54,576 nucleotides of DNA from Verrucomicrobiota bacterium (GTDB taxonomy: Bacteria; Verrucomicrobiota; Verrucomicrobiia; Opitutales; Opitutaceae). The notes beneath the pieces are model-generated. The model ran no database searches. It was not told where the DNA came from and saw nothing but the letters and a program-made list of their open reading frames with translations. Location of the stretch: NCBI GenBank assembly GCA_023443455.1, contig JAEZUE010000031.1:1-54576 (forward strand), read 5' to 3'. The position numbers and the translations under genes are program-made. Shown here piece by piece: positions 8,055 through 17,553 of this stretch; positions within the stretch are counted from its first letter, which is position 1; every line of letters begins with the position of its first letter.

Positions 8055-8200
8055 GATGGCGGGGCCGCGGGGCGACCCGAACCGCCGAGCGTGCCGGAGT
8101 GCCCGGCGAAACGCAACTGCCGCGCATGAGATGTGATCGCCGTACGCGGCCCTGGCGGGCGCGACATCCCTCCCTCCATCCGGCAAAGGTGCGGACACGC

Positions 8201-8230
8201 AAAAGGCGCACCGCGGGGGCGGTGCGCCTT
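8201..8230 (-). terminator. Intrinsic terminator after the GH39 gene
   Basis: AAGGCGCACCG (8203-8213) pairs with CGGTGCGCCTT (8220-8230). Read on the minus strand, the hairpin is followed by a T4 run (8204-8201). It sits 47 bp past the stop of the gene ending at 8277. Confidence 0.7.
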
Positions 8231-8276
8231 GGGGAAACCGGAGGGCGGAGGTGTGGGCGGTTGTGGGCCGTGGGCG

Positions 8277-9893
8277 TTACTCGCGCACGAGCTCGACGAA
8301 CCAGACATCGTTCTCGCGCAGCGGGAGCGAGCGGGCGAAGGTGCCGTCGCGGCCGATCTTCACCGTCTCCACAATTTCGGGCCGGCCGGCGCTCTGCTCG
8401 CGCAGCGTGGCGACCTGCGCGCGGGTGAGCTGCGCGGGGGAGCCGAGGTCGCGGTAGGCGGCCTGCACGTCGTTGGCGCGGTAGCCGACCTTCGTGGCCT
8501 TGAGCACGTACTTGCCGCGCTTCAGGCCGGCGAGCTTGAGCTCGACCGTGCCCTTGTCCTTCGCGGGCAGGTCCTTCACGTAATACTCCTGGTTGATGAT
8601 CGAGGGGCCGGGGTGCGTGATCGTGAAGTCCCAGACGAGCGCCTGCACGCCGCCCTGGCCGTCGGTGCAGACGAAGGACTCGGCGTCGGCGTTCTTGAGC
8701 TCGGTGGCGCCGAGCTGGTTGATGAACTTGTAGGCGTAGTAGGAGGGCTTGGGCAGGTCCTGGTAGTTGAGCATGCCGAAGCCGCCGTGGAAGGGCGTCA
8801 TGCGCGGGCCGGCCTCCTCGAAGATGTCGGTGAAGGTCCAGTACGACATCGAGGTCGCGGAGGTGCCGATGTTCTTCATCTTGTCGAGGATGAAGGCGGC
8901 GCTGTGGTAGCTGTCGTGGATCGGGTCGGAGGGCGTGTAGGAGGCGCTCCACTCGGTGTAGTGCAGCTCGGCGGCGGCGAAGGGCGAGGCGTCGATCTTC
9001 GCGCGCACGGCGCGCACGGAGCGGGTGATGGCGTCGCGGTCGGGCGAGAGTACCGTGCCGGCGTTGCCGGTCTCGTCGAGGTAGCCGCTCATCGTGGCGT
9101 ATTCGTGGGTGGTGACGAAATCGAGCGGGGCCTTCTCCTTCGTGCAGAAGTCGATGGTCTCCTCGATCCAGCCGCTGCCGGCGGTGGCCGGCCCGCCGAC
9201 CCGGTAGGTGGCGTCGACCGACTTCACGCCGCGGGCGGTGGCGGCGTAGAGCTTGTAGTATTCGGCCTGGGCGGTGGGGAGGAACTCCTCGTAGGTCTTG
9301 CCCTGGGTGTTGCCCATCCAGAAGCCGGTGAGGTTGGGCTCGTTCCAGACCTCGAAGTACCACGTGCGCACCTCGTCGGCTCCGTAGCGTTCGGTGATGT
9401 GCCGGGTGAAGGCGGCGATGAAGGCCTCCCATTCGGCGTAGTCACGTGGCGGAGTCACGTTGGCCCGGTACCAGAAGATCGTCTCGGGGCCGCTGGCCAT
9501 GGCCGACGGCATGAAGCCGAGCTCGAGGAAGGGCTTCATGCCGATGCCGGTGATGAAGTCGAAGAGCTCGTCGACGTACTGCCAGTTGTAGACCGACTTT
9601 CCGTCGCGACCGACCTGGTACACGCCCATGTCGTCGCCGAACAGGCTGTGGAAGCGGATGTAGCGGAAGCCGCAGTCCTCGTGCGCGCGGCGGAGCTGGC
9701 GCTGCCAGTCGGCGCGCAGGCCCTCGTTGGCGCGGCCGGCGCCGACGCAGAAGTTGTGCATGCGGTTCATCGGACCCGCCGGGGCGGCGAGGTCGGCGGA
9801 GACGACGCGCGAGGGGGCGGAGGCGTTGCCGGTTTGGGCGAAGGCTGCCAGCGGGGCGAGCAGCGCGAGGGGGAGGAGCGTGCGGAGGTTCAT
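8277..9893 (-). CDS. Secreted GH39 beta-xylosidase-like glycosidase
   Basis: This 538-residue protein has a clear Sec signal peptide (MNLRTLLPLALLAPLAAFAQ, cleavage after AFAQ). The TIM barrel carries VWNEPNL, with the general acid/base Glu near residue 185, and HYTEWSASY, with the nucleophile Glu near residue 314. This is the GH39 arrangement (xylan beta-1,4-xylosidase, also alpha-L-iduronidase and related activities). A C-terminal beta-sandwich follows from about residue 430. Exact substrate is not decidable. Upstream reading through array A is rejected because the Met at 9893 precedes a perfect signal peptide. Confidence 0.88.
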   Translation of the reverse strand: MNLRTLLPLALLAPLAAFAQTGNASAPSRVVSADLAAPAGPMNRMHNFCVGAGRANEGLRADWQRQLRRAHEDCGFRYIRFHSLFGDDMGVYQVGRDGKSVYNWQYVDELFDFITGIGMKPFLELGFMPSAMASGPETIFWYRANVTPPRDYAEWEAFIAAFTRHITERYGADEVRTWYFEVWNEPNLTGFWMGNTQGKTYEEFLPTAQAEYYKLYAATARGVKSVDATYRVGGPATAGSGWIEETIDFCTKEKAPLDFVTTHEYATMSGYLDETGNAGTVLSPDRDAITRSVRAVRAKIDASPFAAAELHYTEWSASYTPSDPIHDSYHSAAFILDKMKNIGTSATSMSYWTFTDIFEEAGPRMTPFHGGFGMLNYQDLPKPSYYAYKFINQLGATELKNADAESFVCTDGQGGVQALVWDFTITHPGPSIINQEYYVKDLPAKDKGTVELKLAGLKRGKYVLKATKVGYRANDVQAAYRDLGSPAQLTRAQVATLREQSAGRPEIVETVKIGRDGTFARSLPLRENDVWFVELVRE

Positions 9894-9977
9894 AGGGGTG
9901 AAGGGGCGCAGCGTGGTTTTGTGCGGGAAAGCGGGCAACTGGTTTTGCGAAAAATCAGGGGCGCGCGGTGGTGAAAT

Positions 9978-10412
9978 GTGGCGGCGGCCGCCAAGGCCGT
10001 CGATCCGGCCTCCGTGCCGGCGAGGTTTGGCTGGAGCTGGGGAGCGGGCGGAGTCGGGAGGGTCCAGTCGGAGACTTGGACCTACGGGCGGAAGGTAGGA
10101 CCGGTCTGTGACCGGTTCGGTTGGGGGTGGGGGAGCCGGAGAACGCAGGCAGGGACGCCTGCGCCACGGCGAGGTGAGCCGGATCGGGCGTGGCGCCGGC
10201 CTCCGTGCCGGCGAGGTTTGGCTGGAGCTGGGGAGCGGGCGGAGCCGGGAGGGTCCAGTCGGAGACGTGGACCTACGGTTCGAAGGTAGGACCGGTCTGC
10301 GACCGGTTCGGTTGGGAGCGGGCGGAGCCGGAGAGCGCAGGCAGGGACGCCTGCGCCACGCGTGAGCATGCCGGACCGGGCGTGGCGCCGGCCTCCGTGC
10401 CGGCGAGGTTGG
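9978..10412. repeat. Hairpin array A (about two 191-bp units)
   Basis: Four hairpins recur in fixed order. REP-a is GTGGCGCCGGCCTCCGTGCC plus GGCG. REP-b is GGTCC...GGACCTAC (GTAG on the other strand). REP-c is GTAGGACCGGTCTGTGACC plus GGT. REP-d is GCAGGC-AGGGAC-GCCTGC followed by GCCAC. REP-c recurs after 191 bp. No gene lies in 9894-10437. Confidence 0.85.
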
Positions 10413-10437
10413 ATGCGGTGGTGGGTGCGAGCCCGCC

Positions 10438-11403
10438 CTACCTCCGCCGCGCGAAGGCATCCACCGAATACAACGCGAGCGCCGCCCAGATGAAGGCGAA
10501 CGAGACCAGCCGCACCGGCGCGAGCGGTTCGCGGTAGAGAAGCGCGCCGAGCAGGAACGTCATCGACGGCACGATGTACTGCAGGATGCCGACGGTCGCC
10601 AACGGCAGCCGCCGCGCGCCCGCGGCGAAGAGTAGTAACGGGATGGTGGTGACCATGCCGCCGGCCGCGAGGCCGAGCTGCTCGCCGGGGCTCGCATGGC
10701 CGAGGGCGCCGCCGCCCTGCGTCGCGAGATAGGCGAGGTAGCCCGCACCGATCGGCCCGAGCAGGGTCGTCTCCAGCGCCAGGCCGGCGAGCGAGCCGAG
10801 AGGCGAACGTTTCCGCAGGTAGCCGTACGACGCCCACGTCACGAGGATGGCGAGCGCCACCCACGGCACGCCGCCAATGCCGCGGAATTGCAGTGCTACT
10901 CCGACCACCGCGAGCGCGATAGCCCACCCTTGGCGGCCGTCGAGGCGTTCGCCAAGGAACAGACGCCCGAGGGCGACGCTGCCGAGCGGCACGAGGAAAT
11001 AGCCGAGGCTGGTCTCGAGTACGCGCCCATGGTTCACGCCCCAGACGAAGGCGAGCCAGTTGCCCGCGAGCAGCAGTCCGCTCAGCGCGTGCAGGCCCAG
11101 TTTCTTCGGCGAGCGCAGCGCGGGTTTGAGCTCTGTCCAAAGTCCCGTCGCGCTGCCGACTGCGACGACAAAGACCAACGACCACACCACCCGATGGGCG
11201 ATGACCTCGATCGCGGGCACCCGGTGGAACAGCTTCCAGAAGATTGGTACCAGACCCCAGAATACATACGCCGTGGTCACGTAGACCAGGCCGCGGGAGC
11301 GCGAGTGGTCGGAAGGGGCGGTGGCGGCGGGACTGTGCTTGGTGTCGATCGTGGACTGTCGCAGCACTTCGGCGGAGCTGGCGAGTTTGGAGCGTTGCGT
11401 CAT
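10438..11403 (-). CDS. rarD: RarD/EamA-type 10-TM transporter
   Basis: This 321-residue inner-membrane protein has ten predicted hydrophobic segments and the RarD opening GLVYVTTAYVFWGLVPIFWK, followed by IEVIAHRVVWSLVFV and NWLAFVWGVN...ETSLGYFLVPL. These are hallmarks of the chloramphenicol-sensitive protein RarD branch of the EamA drug/metabolite transporter family. The substrate is unknown. The N-terminal 35 residues before the first helix are hydrophilic, so a later start is possible. Repeat arrays flank it on both sides. Confidence 0.88.
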   Translation of the reverse strand: MTQRSKLASSAEVLRQSTIDTKHSPAATAPSDHSRSRGLVYVTTAYVFWGLVPIFWKLFHRVPAIEVIAHRVVWSLVFVVAVGSATGLWTELKPALRSPKKLGLHALSGLLLAGNWLAFVWGVNHGRVLETSLGYFLVPLGSVALGRLFLGERLDGRQGWAIALAVVGVALQFRGIGGVPWVALAILVTWASYGYLRKRSPLGSLAGLALETTLLGPIGAGYLAYLATQGGGALGHASPGEQLGLAAGGMVTTIPLLLFAAGARRLPLATVGILQYIVPSMTFLLGALLYREPLAPVRLVSFAFIWAALALYSVDAFARRR

Positions 11404-11480
11404 CGTGCCCTGCTCAACGGCATAACGCCCGCGGCCGCGGCACCGCTAGGTGTTGGTCCCGTGGCGCCGCTCGGGGCAGC

Positions 11481-12323
11481 TGGCGGAGCCGGAGAACGCA
11501 GGCAGGGACGCCTGCGCCACGCGTGAGCATGCCGGACCGGGCGTGGCACCGGCCTCCGTGCCGGCGGGGTTTGGCTGGAGCCGGGGAGCGGGCGGAGTCG
11601 GGAGGGTCCAGTCGGAGACATGGACCTACGGGCGGAAGGTAGGACCGGTCTGTGACCGGTTCGGTTGGGAGCTGGTGGAGTCGGAAAACGCAGGCAGGGA
11701 CGCCTGCGCCACGGCGAGGTGAGCCGGATCGGGCGTGGCGCCGGCCTCCGTGCCGGCGGGGTTTGGCTGGAGCTGGGGAGTGGGCGGAGTCGGGAAGGTC
11801 CAGTCGGAGACGTGGACCTACGGGCGGAAGGTAGGGCCGGTCTGCGACCGGTTCGGTTGGGAGCTGGTGGAGTCGGAAAACGCAGGCAGGGACGCCTGCG
11901 CCACGGCGAGGTGAGCCGGATCGGGCGTGGCGCCGGCCTCCGTGCCGGCGAGGTTTGGCTGGAGCTGGGGAGCGGGCGGAGTCGGGAGGGTCCAGTCGGA
12001 GACATGGACCTACGGCCGGAAGGTAGGACCGGTCTGTGACCGGTTCGGTTGGGCGCGGGCGGAGTCGGAAAACGCAGGCAGGGACGCCTGCGCCACGCGT
12101 GAGCATGCCGGACCGGGAGTGGCGCCGGCCTCCGTGCCGGCGGGGTTGGGCTGGAGCTGGGGAGTGGGCGGAGTCGGGAGGGTCCAGTCGGAGACGTGGA
12201 CCTACGGGCGGAAGGTAGGACCGGTCTGTGACCGGTTCGGTTGGGCAGCGGGCGGAGCCGGAGAACGCAGGCAGGGACGCCTGCGCCACGGCGAGGTGAG
12301 CCGGATCGGGTGTGGCGCCGGCG
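11481..12323. repeat. Hairpin array B (four 191-192-bp units)
   Basis: Units contain REP-d, REP-a, REP-b and REP-c in that order. REP-c cores start near 11644, 11836, 12028 and 12220, a period of 192 bp. Spacers are conserved, notably GGGAGCGGGCGGAGTCGG on both sides of the REP-b/REP-c pair. It fills the gap between rarD and the phytase gene; no gene is supported inside. Confidence 0.9.
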
Positions 12324-12352
12324 AAAAAAAAGGCCAGGTCGGCGACCTGGCC
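12324..12352 (-). terminator. Intrinsic terminator of the phytase gene
   Basis: GGCCAGGTC-GGC-GACCTGGCC (12332-12352) is a perfect 9-bp stem. On the minus strand it is followed by a run of eight T (12331-12324). It lies 24 bp past the phytase stop. Confidence 0.88.
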
Positions 12353-12375
12353 TGCAGTATCCGAAGGCGTGTGAC

Positions 12376-13482
12376 TTATTGCTTGGCGGGGGCGCTTGTG
12401 CTGCGAAGTTTGCCGCCGCTGGCCTTCACGAGGTCGTCCCACGCGTAGTAGTGGAAGGTGCGGTCGGTCGACATCGCCACGAACAGCCCGCCGGGGAAGC
12501 CCGGCAGCGCCGCGTTGGTGGTGTCGCTGCCGTCGCTGTCGTGCGCGGCCACGCGGATGCTGGTGAGCAGCGGATGGTCGTGCGGGTTGCCGGCCGTGCC
12601 CTCGCGGGGGAAGATGCGGAAAGTGTCGGCCTGCTGGTTCGACACGAGGATGTAGCCGGTGCCGTCGGCGAACTTGTAGAACGAGATGCCCTCGTGGTCC
12701 TTGGCGAAACCGGTGGTGCCGAAGCACGCGAGCTCCTCGTCGGCGTCCTCGGCGAGCGGGTCGGCGTGGTACTTGCGGATGCCGTGGCGCTCGTCGCTGC
12801 AGTAGACATGGCCGAGCTCGTTGTCGACGGCGATGGCCTCGATCTCCTTCTTGCCGCTCCACTTGGCGAAGCGGCGCACGAACAGCCCGCGCAGGGTGCC
12901 GGTGCCGTCGTCGACGATCCGATACTGATGGAGGTAGCCCTCGCGCGGGGCGCCCTCCTCGGAGCGGCTCACGATCGCGAAGAGTGCGCCGTCGGACGCC
13001 CGGGTGTAGAGCGCGATGCCCATGCAGTCGCGGGCGATCTCGCCCTCGAACACCGGGATGCCGCCGCCGTCGACCGGCGCCATGTCGGGCAGGCGGAAGG
13101 CGCGCAGCCGGTGGGCGTGGCGCTCGGCCACGACCGCGATGTCGGCCCGCTTGCCGCCGAGCGGCACATCGTAGGCGAGGTCGACGTTGTTGGGACGCAC
13201 CAAGCCGCGCACGACCTTGTCGCGTTGGATCTTGCCGGCGAGGTCGTAGACGTAGAGGGCGCCGTCGACATCCTTGTCGGTGCCGATGATCAGGCTGGCG
13301 GCGGGGTTCGCGCGGTTGATCCAGATGGCGGGATCATCGGTGTCGTAGCGGGCGGGTTCGGTGACGGCGCGCGGCTCCAGCGGGGCGGTTGTATTCGCGG
13401 TCTCGGGATCCGGTGAGAGGCCGGTGGCCGCGAAGGTGCAGAGCGGGGCGAGGGCGAGCAGAAAGAGGGGGGAGAAGCGCAT
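12376..13482 (-). CDS. Secreted beta-propeller phytase
   Basis: This 368-residue protein has a signal peptide (MRFSPLFLLALAPLCTFA). The motif YDTDDPAIWIN opens the propeller and is diagnostic of beta-propeller phytase; GTDKDVDGALYVYDL, RPNNVDL and AVDNELGHVYCSDE follow the family pattern, with acidic residues that bind calcium. The family releases phosphate from Ca-phytate outside the cytoplasm. It lies on the same strand as, and 175 bp downstream of, a TonB receptor gene, a pairing that suggests joint uptake and hydrolysis of an organophosphate or sugar-phosphate (inference). A strong terminator follows. Confidence 0.9.
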   Translation of the reverse strand: MRFSPLFLLALAPLCTFAATGLSPDPETANTTAPLEPRAVTEPARYDTDDPAIWINRANPAASLIIGTDKDVDGALYVYDLAGKIQRDKVVRGLVRPNNVDLAYDVPLGGKRADIAVVAERHAHRLRAFRLPDMAPVDGGGIPVFEGEIARDCMGIALYTRASDGALFAIVSRSEEGAPREGYLHQYRIVDDGTGTLRGLFVRRFAKWSGKKEIEAIAVDNELGHVYCSDERHGIRKYHADPLAEDADEELACFGTTGFAKDHEGISFYKFADGTGYILVSNQQADTFRIFPREGTAGNPHDHPLLTSIRVAAHDSDGSDTTNAALPGFPGGLFVAMSTDRTFHYYAWDDLVKASGGKLRSTSAPAKQ

Positions 13483-13499
13483 GGGGGCGGAGGAGGAAG

Positions 13500-13546
13500 G
13501 GGAAGTTTGAAGTTGGAAGTTGGTAATTGGAAGTTGGTGGCGAATG
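13500..13546. repeat. Low-complexity GAAGTTGG/TTGG repeat
   Basis: GAAGTTTGAAGTTGGAAGTT continues with GGTAATTGGAAGTTGG. In one frame of the minus strand it reads LPTSNFKLP. Related AGTTGG-type repeats occur at 27310-27350 and, on the other strand, at 50968-51008. Confidence 0.6.
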
Positions 13547-13551
13547 GCGTG

Positions 13552-13625
13552 GTAGGAGCCTGCTTGCAGGCGATCTGTGTTCTGCAGGCGAATGGTGTCC
13601 AGATCGCCTGCAAGCAGGCCCCTAC
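13552..13625. repeat. Inverted pair of GTAG-hairpins (BIME-like)
   Basis: Arms 13553-13577 and 13600-13624 are 25 bp long with one mismatch. Each arm begins GTAGGAGC or its complement and contains its own small hairpin CCTGC-TT-GCAGG. The layout GTAGGAGC-stem-TTGC-stem resembles the REP elements known from Pseudomonas. It lies between the phytase and TonB genes. Confidence 0.8.
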
Positions 13626-13657
13626 AGGGGCATCGTTGCGAGCCTAGTGGTCCGCGC

Positions 13658-16507
13658 TCAGAGATGCCAGCGCACGCCGAAGTTCACGCTCCAGTCGTAT
13701 TCCTCGAACTGGACGAGGTGCTTGCGGCCGGCGTCGCCCTTCTGGAACACGCGGAACGGCTCGTTGGTGAGGTTCAGCCCTTCGACGAAGAGCTCGGTGT
13801 TCTTCGTGAGCTTGTAGGCGAGCGTGAGGTCGAGCTGGGTGGAGTCGTCGACCCAGAGCTGGTCCTCGATCGCCTCGTCCTCGCGCAGGCGTTCGCTGCG
13901 GAAGTTGAGCGCGAGCCGGGCGAAGAACCGGCCCTTCTCGTAGGTGAGGGCGAGGTTGCCCACGCGCTTCGACTGGCCCACGAACGGCGACGCCTCGTCG
14001 TCGAGCAGCGCGCCGTAGTCGGCCTTGCTGTCGGCGAGGGTGAGGTTGGCGAGCAGGCCGAGGCCGTCGAACGGCGCCGGCAGGCTGCGGAACTGCTGCT
14101 GGTAGCCGAGCTCGACGCCGGTGATGTGGCCCTTCGCGTCGCTGAGGAACGAGGTGACCTCGTAGCCCGGGAACGCCGGATCCTCGTCGATCTCGGACTC
14201 GTAGCTGAAGTGGCGGATCTCCTTGTGGAAGCCGGCGATGGAGACCAGGCCCAGCGACGGCAGGTACCAGTCGAGCGAGGCGTCGAAGTTGCTCGAGGTG
14301 AGCTCCTCGAGGTCGGGGTTGCCGACGGTGATCTCCTCGTCCTCGCGCTTGATGTTGCGGCGCGCGGCGCTGTCGCCAAACGACGGACGCGAGAAGCTGT
14401 TGGTCCAGGCCGTGCGGAAGACGACGCCCTCGGCGAACTCGTGGCGCAGGTGCAGGCCGGGCAGCAGGTTGGTGTAGTCGCGGGCGGCGCGCACCGGGCT
14501 GGTGCCCTCGAAGTCGCCGTCCTCGTCGAAGAGGAGCTCCTTGCCCTCGGTCTCGAAGCGGGTGTGCTCGACGCGCAGGCCGCCGAGGACCTGTGTCCGG
14601 CCAAAGGTGACGGAGCCCATCGCGTAGGCGGCGAACACGTCCTCGGCGGAGTCCCAGTCGTCGTAGTTGCTGTCCTCGGGTTCGCGCTCGCCGTCGAAGG
14701 CGGCGAGGTTGTCGAGGAAGGTGGCGCGGAGTTTCGCGGGATCGATCTGCGGCACGGCGATGCCGTACGGGTAGCCGCTGGTGCGGCCGGCCAGGCTGGC
14801 GAAGGTGAAGGAGTCGGGCGCTTCGTATTCGGTGAGCTCGGCCTCGCTGCTCTTGGTCTTGCGGCGCACGACCGTGCCGAACTTCAGGAAGCCGGGCGTG
14901 GTGCCGTCGAAGTCATAGCGGGCGTTGAGCGCGCCGCCGGTCTCCGTCTCCGTGCCCTCCTCGCTCTCGATGGTGAGCTCGTCGAACTGGTTGTACGAGG
15001 CCGGGTTGGAAATCGGGGCGCCGGCGAGCTGCTGGACCGCGATGTCGTAGGTGCCGTCGAAGGTGTAGCGGAAGGTGCCGTCGCGGGTGCTGCGGCGGAA
15101 GGCGACCTGGACCTCGTCGGGTTTCTCCTCATGGCCGCGCGACCAGCCGAACTGGCCGTCGAGCTTCCAGGCGCCTAGGCGGCGCTCGCCGCCGGCGATC
15201 AGGGCGATCAGCTCCTGGTCCTTCTCGCGCATGCGCAGGCGCCGATCGTAACGGCGGATACGCTCCACGGTGGCGGAGCTGTCGGTGAGTTCGGTGATGT
15301 TGTCGATGCCGTCCTCGGCGCCCTGGATGAAGGGGATGTAGGAGACGTGCCGGTTCTCGGTGTCGGTGAAGCGGTTGTAGGTGCCGCGCACGAACAGCGA
15401 CGTGTCGCCGTCGGGCTTGAACTCGAGCGCACCGCTCAGGCCGTAGCGCTCGCGCTCGATCTCGTAGTCGCGGAACGCGATGTCCTGCAGGAAGGGGTGG
15501 TCGAGCTCCTCGTCGCCGTCGTCGGTCTCGACCTCGTCGGTCCAGCCGTCGTCGATCTCGTAGTTGAACGAACCGAACGTGCGCTTCTGCCAGGTCGGGG
15601 CGAGCAGCCAGCCGAAGCGGCCGTCGGCCGAGACGTTGGAGACCAGGCCGGAGAACTTGCCGCTGAACTTGTCGGCGAGGTTCGAGTACTGGCCCTGGGC
15701 GGTGAGGCTGGCGTGCAGGCCGTCGTGGTCGAACGCGCTCTTCGTGCGCAGGTCGACGGCGCCGCCGAGGCCCTCGCCGTCGCGGTCGGGAGTGGGGACC
15801 TTGTTGACCTCGATCGCCGCGAGCGCGTCGGAGGGGATCACGTCGAGCGCGATGCCGCGGTCGCCGACCTCGGGGCTGGCGATCTTGGCGCCGTTCACCG
15901 TCACGTTGCCGAGGGTGTAGTTGATACCGCGCACGATGGCGAAGCGGCCCTCGCCCTGGTCGCGGTAGAGGGAGACGCCCGGCATGCGCTGGAGCGACTC
16001 GGCGGCGTTTTGGTCGGGGAAACGGCCGATCTCGTCGGCGGCGACGAAGCTGCTCAGCGAGGCCGCGGCGCGCTGCTGGTTGATCGCGCGGGCCTGGCCG
16101 ACGAGGGCGCCCTCGACGATGAACGGCTGGAGCACCATCACGTTGTCGTCCTGGCCGAAGCGGGCCTCCACGGTCGCGGTGCCGTCGGCCGGCACGGTGG
16201 CGTCGAGCGCGAAGCCGGTGTAGCCGACGTAGTCGAAGCGCACCGACACCGGACCGGCCGGGATGTTGGCGATGCTGAAGCGGCCGGAGCTGTCGGCGTA
16301 GGTCTCGAGCGCGGTGCCCTCGATGCGCACGCGGGTGCCGGCGAGCACGAGGCGAGTCTCGCTGTCGACGACGCGGCCGGCGATCGAGCCGGTGTCGCCG
16401 GCGTGCAGGCAGAGCGAGCCGAGCAGCAGCGCCGAGGCGGCGAGCGCGGGCCGGAGGGCGGCGCCCGGGGCGGATTTCAAGCGGGGAGAAGGGCGATGGT
16501 TTCGCAT
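13658..16507 (-). CDS. TonB-dependent outer-membrane receptor with CarboxypepD_reg-like N-terminal domain
   Basis: The protein is about 949 residues. A signal region (ALRPALAASALLLGSLCLHA) precedes a carboxypeptidase-regulatory-like domain (SIAGRVVDSETRLVLAGTRV, residues about 40-120). The plug follows (EIGRFPDQNAAESLQRMPGV, VRGINYTLGNVTVNGAK), and then a 22-strand-type barrel ending in VNFGVRWHL with the usual C-terminal aromatic pattern. The FPDQNAAESLQR motif marks the oligosaccharide-type receptors common in Caulobacter-like and Opitutaceae genomes. The family imports large or scarce substrates using TonB/ExbBD energy. I chose the ATG at 16507; an upstream GTG at 16543 would add 12 residues. 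Confidence 0.92.
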   Translation of the reverse strand: MRNHRPSPRLKSAPGAALRPALAASALLLGSLCLHAGDTGSIAGRVVDSETRLVLAGTRVRIEGTALETYADSSGRFSIANIPAGPVSVRFDYVGYTGFALDATVPADGTATVEARFGQDDNVMVLQPFIVEGALVGQARAINQQRAAASLSSFVAADEIGRFPDQNAAESLQRMPGVSLYRDQGEGRFAIVRGINYTLGNVTVNGAKIASPEVGDRGIALDVIPSDALAAIEVNKVPTPDRDGEGLGGAVDLRTKSAFDHDGLHASLTAQGQYSNLADKFSGKFSGLVSNVSADGRFGWLLAPTWQKRTFGSFNYEIDDGWTDEVETDDGDEELDHPFLQDIAFRDYEIERERYGLSGALEFKPDGDTSLFVRGTYNRFTDTENRHVSYIPFIQGAEDGIDNITELTDSSATVERIRRYDRRLRMREKDQELIALIAGGERRLGAWKLDGQFGWSRGHEEKPDEVQVAFRRSTRDGTFRYTFDGTYDIAVQQLAGAPISNPASYNQFDELTIESEEGTETETGGALNARYDFDGTTPGFLKFGTVVRRKTKSSEAELTEYEAPDSFTFASLAGRTSGYPYGIAVPQIDPAKLRATFLDNLAAFDGEREPEDSNYDDWDSAEDVFAAYAMGSVTFGRTQVLGGLRVEHTRFETEGKELLFDEDGDFEGTSPVRAARDYTNLLPGLHLRHEFAEGVVFRTAWTNSFSRPSFGDSAARRNIKREDEEITVGNPDLEELTSSNFDASLDWYLPSLGLVSIAGFHKEIRHFSYESEIDEDPAFPGYEVTSFLSDAKGHITGVELGYQQQFRSLPAPFDGLGLLANLTLADSKADYGALLDDEASPFVGQSKRVGNLALTYEKGRFFARLALNFRSERLREDEAIEDQLWVDDSTQLDLTLAYKLTKNTELFVEGLNLTNEPFRVFQKGDAGRKHLVQFEEYDWSVNFGVRWHL

Positions 16508-16679
16508 GTGGGTCAGGTGGTGTCGGATTTGCCGAAGCGACACCGCAGTCCCTGGTGCGCGGTGGGGTCAACGGCAGGGTGGCCGCGTCACGAAGACTTA
16601 ACGTCGCCGCCATCGTGCCGTAACAAAGCGTGAGTCGTGGCGTGCGCGCGATGAGCCGGATTCATTGCGGGGCAGGGGT

Positions 16680-17490
16680 GGATGACGCGTGGGAGCGGGC
16701 GGAGCCGGGGAGGGTCCAGTCGGAGACATGGACCTACGGTCGGAAGATAGGACCGGTCTGTGACCGGTTCGGTTGGGCGCGGGCGGAGTCGGAAAACGCA
16801 GGCAGGGACGCCTGCGCCACGCGTGAGCATGCCGGACGGGGCGTGGCGGCGGCCTCCGTGCCGGCGAGGTTTGGCTGGAGCCGGGGGGGGGGAGCGGATG
16901 GGGTCGGGAGGGTCCAGTCGGAGACATGGACCTACGGCCGGAAGGTAGGACCGGTCTGTGACCGGTTCGGTTGGGCGCTGGCGGAGCCGGGGAACGCAGG
17001 CAGGGACGCCTGCGCCACGCGTGAGCATGCCGGACGGGGCGTGGCGCGCGGCTTCAGCCCGCGATGGCTGGTGTGAAAGCGGAGCCTGGACGGTGGTGAT
17101 GGAGGCCGAGCACCGCGGCCTGAAGGCACGCGCCACGCGTGAGCATGCCGGACCGGGCGTGGCGCCGGCCTCCGTGCCGGCGGGGTTGGATTGGGGCCGG
17201 GGAGCGGGCGGAGCCGGGAGGGTCCAGTCGGAGACGTGGACCTACGGTCGGAAGGTAGGATCGGTCTGCGACCGGTTCGGTTGGGCGCGGGCGGAGCCGG
17301 GGAACGTAGGCAGGGACGCCTGCGCCACGCGTGAGCATGCCGGACGGGGCGTGGCGCCGGCCTCCGTGCCGGCGAGGTTTGGCTGGAGCTGGGGAGCGGA
17401 CGGAGTCGGGAGGGTCCAGTCGGAGACGTGGACCTACGGGCTGGCCTGCCGGCCAAGTAGGACCGGTCTGCGACCGGTTCGGTTGGTGCC
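16680..17490. repeat. Hairpin array C, four b/c pairs, in a divergent promoter gap
   Basis: REP-c cores lie near 16752, 16950, 17260 and 17462. A 98-bp inverted GTGG-hairpin pair (REP-e, 17040-17137) is inserted between the second and third units. In the last unit the b-c spacer changes to a CTGGCCTGCCGGCC-type sequence. The gap separates the divergent TonB receptor and dus genes, so their promoters must sit beside or inside the array. Confidence 0.88.
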
Positions 17491-17553
17491 GGGGTGGGGT
17501 TGGCTGCATTCTTCCAGGTTGAAACTGCCCGCCGGCTACCGTTGGGTGCGGCG

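Noticed and set aside
11481..12323. Regular direct repeats suggestive of a CRISPR array
   Set aside because: Units are 191-192 bp with internal hairpins and conserved spacers. There are no unique 30-40-bp spacers and no cas genes.
11414..12862. 482-codon minus-strand frame rich in RRHARSG and VPACVFRL
   Set aside because: The peptide repeats are translations of the hairpin array. Its N-terminal part is out of frame over the phytase gene.
13577..15178. 533-codon plus-strand frame over the TonB receptor
   Set aside because: It is antisense to a clear TonB receptor and has no recognisable motif.
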